From Telopea speciosissima (taxonomy: Eukaryota > Streptophyta > Magnoliopsida > Proteales > Proteaceae): 64,000 bases of DNA. The translations under genes and the position numbers were made by a program. Shown here piece after piece: positions 33,749 through 44,999 of this stretch. The notes beneath the pieces are model-generated. The model made no database searches. It had not been told where the DNA came from and saw only the letters and a list, made by a program, of their open reading frames with translations. The first letter of the stretch is position 1. Each line of letters opens with the position of its first letter. Where the stretch lies: the NCBI RefSeq assembly GCF_018873765.1, contig NC_057924.1, forward strand, positions 10,007,001 to 10,071,000, read 5' to 3'.

Positions 33749-34649
33749 GTCAATATCTTCCACAATATTCCAACAAAGACAGCACATGGGGGAGACAGTA
33801 ATCTGGTAATAGCGAAGAAAGGACTGCGTTGGAAGGGAATTAGAAAAAGCTCGCCAAACCATAAAGCAATATGTGATGCGTGAACCAAACTAGCTTCCTC
33901 GAAGGAGTCAAAGAGCCCCTAACGCGAATGAAGTCCCAAGCAGCTTTAGAGCTAAAGGAGCCAGAAGAGTTCAATGTCTAAATAACACAATCACCTCTCC
34001 CAGAGAGTCTTCTAGAAATAGAAGGCAGGGCATTCCAAATACTATTAAGCACAAGGTAAAGGGATAGCGGAGCAGCCCAGCCAATAGGATCTAAGATATC
34101 AAACACCATAGAACGCCTAGGAAGCCCGGAACAATATATAATTCTAGAGCTGACCAAGTGGAGAAGGATTCCCATAGAGTGTCAATCGTCCAGCCAAGGG
34201 AAGTAGAGTTACCATCGCCAATACGAGAACATATAGCTCCCAGAGCAATAGGGCGAGTAGCTAAAATCTTGCACCAGACCCATAAAGCATCAGCCGTGGC
34301 AGAGACTGTCCATATAGAATCATAGCGAAGGAGCCCTGAGTAGATCCAATCAACCCAGATACTTCTCTTTTTAGAGACTATCTTCCAGATCAATTTAATG
34401 ATTCCAACCGAGTCCACCTCTTTGATTCTCCTTATGCCCAAACCTCCTTCCTCCTTCGGAAGGCAGATGGAAGCCCAACTAATGGGGTGAAGAAGCCTTG
34501 AGGAGTCAGTGCCTTTCCAGAGAAACGAAGACATGAGGGACACCAAGGAATTGATAGTAGATTGGGGCGACCCATACAAAGTATTCGACCCAGTTTAATG
34601 ACAGCTACCCAATATTCAGAAGGGCCCAGCCAAGTTGGAGAGCTAGAGA

Positions 34650-34990
34650 AAATTGATCTGTCCGATCAAACACCCCTTTCATTTAGTATAATAATGAGTT
34701 TCACTCACCCGTAAGAGTAGGTCAACAAGCAGCGACCTTACTACTCCTTCTAGATTGGAAAGGGAGAGCTCTATCTCTTTCTTGATCTGCCCACTGGCTG
34801 CCAAAGTTCTCGTTCAAGATCCTTCCTTTCTTCAAATGGAACGAACAGAAAGAGAATCAGAATGATTCCCGAAATAATGGGAAGAGGGTCCCGAATAACA
34901 GTCTTATACTTGATTCTCCCTTTCCAAGCCCATCCAGGTCAGCCCTATGCTCAAGGCCCAACAGACAGTCCCATCCATGAATCAATACAC
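34650..34990. other. Unexplained insert within the L1 element
   Basis: The L1 zf-RVT reading is lost near 34650 and the L1 RT reading (LWKGKLLSYAG) resumes near 35030-35080. The intervening sequence has no L1 similarity that I can see, and its base texture differs from the flanks. Its ends could not be fixed. Confidence 0.4.
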
Positions 34991-35161
34991 CCCATTTCCC
35001 AAGGACCCATCCTTAATGCCAGACCAGTACATATATAAGAGGATTCCAAAACAGATTTGATAAGAACCAATCACCCCGCATAAGAAAGCAACTTGCCTTT
35101 CCAGAGTTGACGTCTTTTTCTAATTAGATCCAGCATAGGGGTGCAATGGTGCGCAGAAAGC

Positions 35162-35395
35162 CTAGTTGGAATCAAAGGTAAGACCAAATACCTGACAGGA
35201 AGATTTTTCAATCAATGCAGCTTTTTCCATATAAGAAACCCCTGCTAAGAATAAGAGAAACTTTGTTGGGTGGATCCAAAGGTTTGAAAGGTCTTGAAAG
35301 TGCTGTAGGCAGTACATAATAGACTCAAAAGAGCTGATGGAGGCCTTGGAGAATATCATGAGGTCGTCTTCAAAACTTGCTGGGAGATGAACCAA
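35162..35395 (-). pseudogene. L1 reverse transcriptase catalytic fragment
   Basis: The frame reads HLPASFEDDLMIFSKASISS, matching the plant L1 RT motif FADDLMIFSKA but with Ala replaced by Glu. The N-terminal fingers/palm sequence expected between this and the endonuclease (about 1.2 kb) is missing, implying an internal deletion near 35400-35510. Confidence 0.8.
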
Positions 35396-35512
35396 AAGTA
35401 CTAGTGTTCCAACCTTTAAGGGCAGCCTTCACATTACGAAGCTTCCTGGCGAAAGCTGTAAGGGGAGAAGAAAAGGCCAGGACAGGCTTATCTCAAGCTT
35501 CCTTGACTGTGG

Positions 35513-36190
35513 CTAAAAAGTAGGATGAGAGGACCACATATCAAAGAAGTTGAATGGTTTAGGGCCAAAGGAAGTGTAACATTGAATAACTATGGAGATG
35601 GAGGCAGTGGTCCGAAATACCAGGGGTATCAAAGGAGGCATGAGAGGATGGGAAGGATGAAAGCACACTTCATTTACAATCACTCTATCTAGTTTACAGG
35701 CAATACGGGAGCTGCCTGCCCTTTTGTTATTCCAAGTGAAAGTTGGACCAGTCCACCGAAGATCATTCACTCCAATATCCTCAATGCAATCATTAAAAGA
35801 AGTCACAGCATCCATGTCCAGATGATCTCCTCCCTATTTTTCATAACCATGTCTAATTACATTAAAGTCACCTCCCAAACCCCAAGGAAGGGTTCCAATC
35901 TGACCAGCAATGGAACGTAAATCAGCCCATAAAGAAAGTCTCTCAGCAGGGCAATTGTATGCATAGACCACAGTGAAAAGGAAACTGAACTGGCCAAGAT
36001 AGTCAAGGAAAATTAGGTGCATGAACTGAGGAGAGGAGGTAATGAGGGATATTTTAATTTTTGAAGGATCCCATACGACCCAGATGCGGCCATTTGGGTG
36101 ATGGGAATAGTTGGATAAGAGAGACCAACCAGGAGCAATGGAATTCAAAATTCGGGCAGCATTAGACTCTTTGATATGAGTTTCTAACAA
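35513..36190 (-). pseudogene. L1 endonuclease domain, decayed
   Basis: Two frames carry the plant L1 apurinic endonuclease: VVWDPSKIKISLITSSPQFM, then LPWGLGGDFNVIRHG, then a second frame with VNDLRWTGPTFTWNNKR and ACKLDRVIVN. A stop separates them near 35835. The family enzyme nicks target DNA for reverse transcription. Confidence 0.85.
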
Positions 36191-39100
36191 GCAACAAAAG
36201 CTAGAACGAAGGAGCCAAAGGCAGGATCAAACAGCAGCATGTTTAGAGGGGGAATTGAGACCCCTGGTGTTCCAATGACACCTTGATTCATTTGACAATG
36301 GGGGGAGGGGCAGCAAAGGCCAATGGAGCCTCAAGAGGAAGGACCTAGGTTGGGAAGAGCTTCTGTGTCGCCGGTGATAAGAGAGAACAATAGCAGGGCT
36401 AGCCGGAGGGACAAGAGAAAGTTTGGGATCAATGGACAGAGGGGAGCAGGGGACTGGCCTGAAACCAGGGGAAGGCCTTCGAAGGAGAAGAGACAGCAGA
36501 TATGTTAAAGTGGTTATCGGGTTACAAGGGGTTAAAGCTCCAGAAGGGCAAACCCGAGAACCCACAATACAAGGGTCGACTAAAGGCCTGGGACGTGGTT
36601 GTTAAGGGCCACGAGAAATAGGACCAAAAGTGGATGGGCTAGTGGGGACCATAGGAGAGAGGTTAGATGAGTTAGAGGGAATACAATGAGGGGATATAAG
36701 ATGGGATGGGGGGCCCACAGGGAGAAGAGGGTTAAAAGAAGTCGAATCTCGAAGTAAGGCAGTACCAAGGAAACGTCAAGAGCAGGTCGCAAAGAGGAAA
36801 TATCAGTCTGTGAGGGCTGAAGATTATCCAACAGCAGCGGCGAATTAGATCGAAGTACAGAGGATCCCCCGTCAAAATTGACAGGTAGGGACGCCATTCA
36901 AGATCGACTTCAATGAGTAGCGTGAACTTGGAGCACCTCGAGGCAGGCACTGGGATCCATCACTTCGTAGAGGACAAGACTGCAAAACTGTTCCACCAAC
37001 AGGTAAGGACTGGTGGCCCAGGGAGTGGCCCTTCGAAGAAGTTGAAGCTTGAGCCCCTTTCCAGCAGTGGTTCCGACACCGCCGCCTGGTTCTCGGCCTT
37101 CCTCGAGAGGGAGAGTGATCCTCGGTTTGGCAATTAGGAGTACGGATTAAAGCCTGAGAAGTAGAGAGACTAGCAGCCGAAGGAAAATCGTCATCGGTGG
37201 TACAGTTCAAAATTGGGTCGGAAACGACTTTGGAGAACAGAGACTAGAGTCGTGGCCAAAGATCTTGCACACCAGACAATGGGGGTTTTCCAGTCGAAGT
37301 GAACTTCTTATTCGAAAGAGTAATCCTCACCTTCATTCACCGTAATGAAGGTAGGTAAGGGGTCAGCCGTTGCAACATCAACATAGATTCTCGCATACGC
37401 CAGGCGATCTTTCTTCATGGTTTTAACATCAGAGAAGAGGGGGGTTCCCAGAACACAGCCCACAGTGCTAAGACCTTTGCACCAATAGTGGAGAGGGAGT
37501 CCCGGGAAAGAAACACAGTGGAATAGTGGAAAGATCAACTCGACGGAGTTGAAGCTGACGGTGCCATTGACGGAGGAATATGGGTTTCTTCCCTACTTGC
37601 CATGGGCCACCTTCAAGAGCACGAACCTTGTCAAGCTTGTCAGAGAATTTGAATATAAAGAACCCATTGTACAAAAGGAAAATATCAAAATTCCCATGGG
37701 CTCACCATTGCTTGGAGAGGAAGAGCTTGACAATATGAAAGGGGGGTCTTGAGCCAAGAAAGTGCCCAACCAAACAAGTCTCCCAGATTTTTGCTTCATC
37801 TTCAAGGAAGTCTGGAGAACAAAGAGCTACTTTAGCTGAACCAACAAAGGAGGGAGCAATGAAGTGAAGAGGAAGACCTTCACAAGGGAGCAGGGGCAGG
37901 ACTGAAAAAAGCACTCCACTCAGGAGGAGGTGGAACAGCAGGGGAGGAAGAAGGATTGGCAGGTGAAGGAGAGTGAAGGGGGAGGAGAGGAGGAGACCCT
38001 AGGGGTTGTCGGCATCCCACCAGGGAAAGCAGAAGGAGAGGAAGACAAACCCTTCAGACCGGCACTCAGGGAAGACAGCGGAAAACTCCTCCATCCGTGT
38101 GTTGTATTATTTGTCCCAAAATGCAGGGATTAATTAAGTGGAGAAAAGTGTAACTTTTCCACCCCATTGCTTGTTTCATTGGCTTGGGAAAGTTGCACTT
38201 TACCACCCCAAGGCATGTTTCGAAGGACTAAGCACACATTAGTTTTGTTAATACCATCACCATAAATAAGGCATAGGATCAAGCATGTAATGGCACAAAG
38301 AGATGTTAATGCATCTTTTTACAGACTTAACACTTTCTCTTGTCCTGACTGAAGCTAGGTGTTAGTCCATTAAGTCTTCTAATCCCTCCCACCTAAGAAT
38401 CTCAACACTTCTGATCTGGACCAGAAGACAGAGGAACAGTCCACCCCATCTCTCAGGCAGAGATTTTTTAGCTGAATTTCCATCTTGAGGAACTACAGTT
38501 TAACTTTGTCCATACATACTCAAAACTAATTAAGTAAAAAACATTGGACTCAAAACTAATGAGGCAACAACACTTCACTAGACATCGTCATTCTTACAGT
38601 TTCGCATTAAACTAAACTTCAGTGGAACAGAATTAGAAACATACAAATAAAGGAAGCAGAAATTGTTGATACATAATAAAAGAGGTTCAAATCCACTGTT
38701 CCATGAGAAAACAATGATCACAAAACAAATCTGATTTGGGCTTTCAGCCATTCAACAAACCAAGCAAACCCCAATATATTCATCATAGAAACAATGAACA
38801 GACAAATTCAAAACCCTGCACAACCCTTTCCTCCAAAAAAGAGGGGGGGGGGGGGGAAATAGACAAAATTCTAAAAGAAGTAGGAAGGAAAAATTAGATA
38901 GCATTGTATAATCCAAGGCAAGAGACTAAGATGTGAAATCCGCCAAAAAAAAAAAAAATTTTTAAAAGTACCATTCATGGGGATTTAACGCCCTTAATCT
39001 TCCACTCTCAGACCACACAGAAGCAAGAACAGACCTGCTTTTGAATTTCTCAAGCAACACTACCAATAGGCATATAGGCAATGCCACTGCAGTAGTCCAA

Positions 39101-39736
39101 ATATTAAAATTTGCAGAGTAGTTAAGAAGTGGAGGTCGGCCAAAAACCAAATGAAATCCTAAACACACTAAGGCCGTACAAAAATCCAATCTTTGAACAA
39201 CAGAAGCAGAGGAAGAGTAATCTCTCCTTTCAGAACTTTAGAGGCCAAAAAAACAGAGATTGGCAAAATGGTTCGTTGGTGGGAGGACTTCTTCGCAGAA
39301 GAATGAAGGACCTTGGAAACCAGAAAGAAAGCTTCGTTTGCAATGAAGGAAAACCAGAGGTGTAGAGAGATACATTAAAATAAAACTAAAGGAACAGAGC
39401 TCGCACTTGTAGCCTGCAAGAGAAAATGATGGAAGAGAAAACCACACCAAGAGAGACAAATAAGAGAAGAAGAAACGATAGTATGGAAAACCTTTTTCAC
39501 TTGTGGGGGTGTTTTTTAACATTGTTATTGTGATTTTGTAATGGGTCAAGAAAAAAACGGAGGAGAAAACCACAGAAAACGCCGAAAGAGTCTGGATACC
39601 AAGGGAGGACGAACGATGGGGATCAGTAAAATGAACTGCTTTGTTTCTGCAACATATTGCCTTCAATGGAGAGATAGAAAAGGGTTTAAAGCTCTGATAC
39701 CAAATCATAAGGGAAATTGGAACCGCTAGTGCTTAC

Positions 39737-39755
39737 CTCTCACCGGAGATGGCAT
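39737..39755 (-). other. Candidate 5' exon of VPS18 (upstream ATG and strong donor)
   Basis: On the minus strand an ATG at 39755 is followed 19 bases later by a strong donor, GAGAG|GTAAGC. Joined to the AG acceptor before 32644 it reads MPSPVRDISNLK and continues in frame into MDSGRHVF. This could be the true first exon or a 5' UTR exon. A competing donor, CTTCAG|GTATTA, ends at 41464 on the same strand. The signals are visible; their use is inferred. Confidence 0.35.
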
Positions 39756-42700
39756 CCTAATTCAGGTCAAGTTGATTATTGGAACGAGTTTTGAAGTGTG
39801 AACCTCCCTGCCCCACCTTTCCCATTTCAACTTTGGAAGATCAAGAATCGTGTAAATCCTGTAAAGTGCTTCAATGCTGTTGAGAATACTATCATCGAAC
39901 CAGAAACTATCTCTAGGGTTCCGTTTGGTAACACTTCCGTTCTAGGAGAATGCTCAATCTCGTGGAAGAGAAACGGCGTTTGGTAAAACTGTTATATTTC
40001 TGTTCCACGAATAGAAAAAGAATAGAAACAGTGTTCGGCAGACATTTTACAAAATCACTTCTTTTATACTAAAAAATTACATAAATGCCATTATGTTCAT
40101 TGTTAATCAATAATAACTATGATTATACTCTCAATATCATATATAATACTATAATACTTAAAAGTATTTTTAATTATTTTAATAAAAATCAACATAATTT
40201 TTTTACCTAAGATGAATAATTATGAATATTTTTCCATACTTAATATAAATAAGGGCGCTACTTTTTTTTGCACCTTCTTCTACAAAGCATCCATTTCAGT
40301 CGCGCAAATTTTTTGCTGGATTTGTGCTCAAATTTATAACTGCAAGTACCCACACTACCATATCAAAGAAGACCACTTGGATTTTTTAATATGGTATTTA
40401 TTCAAGAAATAATCACATATTCGAGGAATTATCAAAGGAAAATCATATATACATTTGTAATGGACAAACTCAACAGTCAACAAGGACAATTCTAAGCAAT
40501 ACATTAATTCGAAATTCAATAAACACCACGCCTCCAGGCACTCTTGATGACATTAAACTTCATTTCCATGGCGCCTCAATCAGAAATTTCCTTCAGTTTT
40601 CAGGATCTAATAAGCTACTTGGGTGGCCCAAGCAAATGCAGCGCCAATTCACAGAAAGAATCAGTTCAACTGTTCAATCATTCTATATACAGTACTTCTA
40701 GTCGTATTCAAGAACATGTGATGTTGGTTGTTTATGCTGTTACCTTCTCTCCACCAACAAATGGTTCCAAAACCCATGAGGAAATCTTCAAATTTTCCCT
40801 CAGCTTTACAATCTATTAGTCCAGGTTATTCATGGTTACAATTGCATCCTACAAATGGCACTGAAAGAAGCCCACAACCGTGTAATTACATACCTCATTT
40901 AGAAAGAGGAGCAACAATGGACTCCTATATTGACTTTCTCTGTTTCCCTGTTACCCTGTTATTTTGATTCATCACCTTCCAAGGCTCAAATAGACCTCTA
41001 AATAATTGCTCAATTTTGTGTATCTTTTCCTTGTAAGATCTCGTCTTCATATCAAACTTTACATATATAAGAGGCAAAGTAGCCTGCTGCAGACCAATTC
41101 CAATTCACTACTGGCACAATATCAGAGAACCACATCAATGTCCAAACTCCAAAATGGTTAGTGCAGTCCAAATGCAGAATTTTTTTTTCTGTTCACCCAC
41201 CCTAACGTTTCTTTGGTGAATAACAAATTTCTTTCCATCACAAAGCCAATCCATTAGCCTGTTATAACTAGCAAGGTCAGGAGAGAGAAAAACTCAGAAT
41301 AGCAATGGTTCCCTTGCAACCCATTATGCATTCCTGTTAATGGAAACCTAGGGTTCAGAACTTCTTAATGGGGGAGCGAGACAGATATATATATATAGAG
41401 AGAGAGAGAGAAGAGAAGAGGGTTGCAGCGAGGGTAAAGAGAAGAGGGTTCAGTCGGTAATACCTGAAGGGGACGAGTTGCGCTCGGAGTTGTAGAGTGT
41501 TGATGTGCGGAGGTCGTGCAGCAGAGAACCGTGAATCTACCAGAGGATCATCTGATTGCCTTCTGGGAATTTCTTGCTTTGCATTTTTCGTCTCCCATAT
41601 TTCTAAAGCTCCTTTGGAAACCTCATTCATTAATTTCCCATTCGTTTTACACTAATATTGGGAAGACTGTCAGGGATTCCGGCATTATAGCCTCCCAACC
41701 CACTACTCTCCCGACAAACGATCGGGGCAAAGAATATCTCCATCACTCCATGAATCTACTTCTACATAACCTCAATTTGCAGTCGACTACAACCCTATTA
41801 ACCAGTTCTAAATCTTAATTTTTCAATTAAGTGCACTGCAAAAAATATTAAAAAAGAAAACTAACATAATACGGAAGGAGAATACCTATTAGATCATTCG
41901 TAATGCTCCCAATGTAAGGGCAAAGATACCCATCAAATATTCAAATGGATATAAACTAGATAATTCGTAGCTGAACTAATTCCATCCTAAGAAACTTAAG
42001 AGGGGATTTACAGACACAGAATCACACACAAACTTGTAATTGAACAGCAAACCAAAAAAAAAAAACACTAAATTAAAGAGAAACGGAGAAGAATAGATGT
42101 AATGAAGAAAGAATAAGTTGCAAAGAGTACTACCGTACCAATCAGGTTGTCAAAATCCGCAATTACAGTGGGAATGTGAGATTTCCGGTAATGTTAGTCG
42201 TGAGCCAGGATGAAATATGAATATAGGTTTATGCTCGGCCGGCAATCGGCAGTTCATAGGAGTGGAAAATACGGCCAAACCCAAATTTTAGGACGCAAGC
42301 CTAGTTCTAACCCAACCCAATCTCTTGGAGGTAGCCCAATTGGAATCCAACCCAAACCTACCCGCACCATCTCCGGTTCTTAGTACTGCTGGGGCACGCC
42401 TTAATGTAAATTGTAAAGTGCTCCTCCCCAGGTCCACCTTCGTCAACTATCGATGGCCTCTCTGAAGGGTTCTTCCAGCACTTTCATATCCTTAGACTTA
42501 GTTTTTATCGTACACTTGTAGAGTTGCTCATAGCCCACACACTTGCCAATTAAAAAATGTAAGGGTCTTAATCGGCAGTTTTCTGTACGGAGTGTTGGCA
42601 TAGGCCACATTCCCGAACAGAGAACTTTTTTCCAATCAAAATTTAGTTGAACCGAGAATAGGAACTCCTTTTTAAAACCAAAGTCAATTTGGTTTCTTAG

Positions 42701-42980
42701 TGGGTTTTAATTGAGTTTTCAATTTAGGTCCTATTTTAAATGGTTGGGCTAATTTTTTACATCTTCACCAATAAAAAAACTCTTATTTGTTAAGATCATA
42801 ATCCACCAAATTTTTTCCAAACACTAAAAAAAAATAGAATTTATCATCCATACTTGACTGAAAATTTGAAAAAGAATAAAATTTTATCCGGTTCCTTAGG
42901 GCCTACATGATAACACTTCTATTTTCTGAGCTCTATTTCTGTTCCAGAAATAAGTTTTGGTATTTATGTTTCTAACTTCC

Positions 42981-43173
42981 GATTAGAACAGAGCATCTGA
43001 TCTTTCCTTTCAAATTCCCTAGCGCTATAAGCATTTCAATCTGACATTCATCCGTCTTGTTCAACCGACTTGAAACTTTGATTAGAACAAAGAGCTCTGC
43101 TCTTTCCTTTCAGCGTCACTAGCACTATAAGCATTTCTATTTGACATCCATCTTGTTCAACCGGCTTGAGGGT
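42981..43173 (+). repeat. Two tandem ~97-base units in a putative MITE
   Basis: Two adjacent copies begin GATTAGAACA and end near CAACCG[AG]CTTGA (42981-43079 and 43080-43173). They lie between an inverted pair of CTCTATT..CCAGAAATAAG sequences near 42925-42955 and 43800-43830. That suggests a non-autonomous element, but the outer ends are not resolved. Confidence 0.55.
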
Positions 43174-44850
43174 TAAATCTAGCGATTTGGGAACTCAATT
43201 ATCATTTCAGAATCCATATACAAATTTGGTAATCAGAACTATTTAGAACACAGAAGACCCACATCCGTATTTTCATAAAATTCTTATGGATCACCCATTC
43301 AAGAGCTGGTCTTAAAACCATGCCCACAAAAATTCCTGATTCATAAAATTTAAAACTGCAATCCCAAACATAAAAAGCAAAGAATTGTTAGATATTATCA
43401 TAAAAAAGCATAGACAAATCCGTCTGAATAGAGTTGGTAGATATTGTCATCAAAAGTAGAGACAAATCCGATTGAATAGAATTGGTAGTCCAGTATTTCC
43501 AGAGGTGTTCACCAATTCTACCCAATGAAATATTCCATTTAGAAGTGTCCATTGATGGAGAATGAAACTTAAAAAGAAAAGAAAAAATTAAAAAAAAAAC
43601 CCTAGGATTATGGAAGAGATGGAGAGGGATCAGAAAGAGATATAGAAGGGAGAGATGGAGAGAGATCATAGAGAGGGGAGAGATAGAGCGAGATCATAAA
43701 AGGAGCTTACCGCAATGGACTTTGCTAGAGAAGATGGCGCTAGAGTCTCGTGGAGATCGTGGAAACGAGAGGAGTCTCGTACTCTCGTGGACTATTACCG
43801 TCTTATTTCTGGAATAGAGATGTTCTTAGAAGGAGTTTCTTTTTTTTTCTTTTCTCATCAATATTTTTGTCCCGGTTCATTTTCGGGAACAAAAAAAAAA
43901 AGAACTGGTATTAAAGATTTATACTGTTTTTGTTCTTAGGAGCAAAAAAAAAAAACAAAGAAATAGGGAAATAGGAATAATGAAATGATTTTGTTGATAG
44001 GCAGACACCCGGTTGAACCGAAATCAACAAATGCCAATCCCATTGCCGATTCTATCAACTTGAACCTCACAATCTGTGAGGGTTACATGACTCAAACCTA
44101 CCCTATTGCCATCCCTTACTCATGCTATTTTTCTTTTTAATTTCTTTAAGGACTAAGTTTTCCTTCAGCCAGAGTGAATGAGAATCCATTAACCATAAGT
44201 TGAAGGATAGGTGCGAAAAGGAATCGAGAATGTAATTTGGGTCGTATACTAAAACCCTAGGATGGGTTGGTGATTCTTCATCACGCCACCAAGAAAACTT
44301 TCTTCTTTCTTTAATTTTTTGAGAGAATATCTCTTACTTAGATTTTTTTTTATCCTCTTTCTGAGATTTGGTATGGGGTGTCTCAAGAGTCAAGAGCAGG
44401 GTTTTAGTAATGGAAATCATTATCCTGTTTTCTTGGAAAAATTGGAATTTCTTACATTTTTCCATTGTTCGTAATGATCCACCAATATGGAATCGGCTAG
44501 GAATCGATATCGATCTCCACCAATATTGATATGAATCGACCGATCCACCGGTTCGTCAAACCATGGTCAAAGAGTGAGAAGTGGGACCATTGGTCTCCAA
44601 GTGATGGCTCTCTTGGCCACTGGCCCCAAAAGCCCAAAAGCAATCCCTGTGGCTGTGAGCCTCTGACAGTGTCATTATTGCCTTTAATCCGTTTACACGT
44701 ATTAGTAGAGGCAAAATCTGGTTTTCAACCTGACATTATGAACCAATTAATCTTCATATAATCATACAGGAGCGTATAGAGGAGCCGTTTATTATCCATT
44801 ATCCAACGACTACGATTCAGCGACCACCAACGTCTAGTTTTACGCTTTCT

Positions 44851-44863
44851 CCTCAACGGTCAA
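44851..44863 (+). promoter_or_regulatory. MSA-like AACGG element upstream of the 45000 gene
   Basis: CTCAACGGTCA lies about 140 bases before the ATG at 45000. The plant mitosis-specific activator element bound by three-repeat MYB proteins has the core AACGG in a YCYAACGGYY context. This match has the full core and one flank mismatch. Function is inferred. Confidence 0.35.
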
Positions 44864-44999
44864 AAAACTTCAAATACCGCATTAGGGAGTATGCCTTCCC
44901 ATCCTCACGAAACCTTCCCCAGACAAACAGAGTGCAGACTACAGAGCAAGAACTCATCCATCTTCGGGTTCTTTTCTTGATCTTTTCGATAGAAAGAAA

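Larger units (their letters stand above)
33128..38122 (-). mobile_element. L1-type LINE with ORF1 and ORF2 remnants
   Basis: This 5.0-kb element is flanked by GCAGGGATTA (33118-33127 and 38123-38132), with poly(A) at the left, i.e. the 3' end on the minus strand. In order it shows a DUF4283-type ORF1 domain (ETCLVGHFLGSRPP to RALEGGPWQVGKKPIFLRQW, 37490-37830), an endonuclease (GGDFNVIRHG near 35834-35880; DLRWTGPTFTWNN near 35720-35760), a reverse transcriptase catalytic block (35162-35395) and the zf-RVT tail (34091-34640). Many stops and missing RT sequence make it dead. It lies in the putative 5' intron of VPS18. Confidence 0.9.
38133..44780. other. Repeat-derived spacer and upstream region of VPS18
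   Basis: No confident gene is seen here apart from the candidate exon at 39737. The stretch holds a GTTTGGTAACA-type MITE remnant near 39910-40050, a TA/GA microsatellite at 41383-41415, a probable inverted-repeat element around 42895-43960, and an unrecognised 91-residue plus-strand frame at 40544-40819. Confidence 0.5.

Noticed and set aside
39238..39708. 156-residue minus-strand frame with hydrophobic stretches
   Set aside because: Composition follows local T-richness, there is no recognisable domain, and it overlaps the candidate VPS18 intron.
38962..39755. Small two-exon minus-strand protein (MPSPVR joined to a membrane-like segment ending NPHEWYF)
   Set aside because: A splice from 39737 to an AG near 39090 is in phase, but the acceptor has no good pyrimidine tract, and the first exon fits VPS18 equally well. 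There is no homology to support it.
40544..40967. Overlapping plus-strand frames of 91 and 79 residues
   Set aside because: Some protein-like texture but no family match from memory, and a frameshift between them. Too weak to call a gene or pseudogene.
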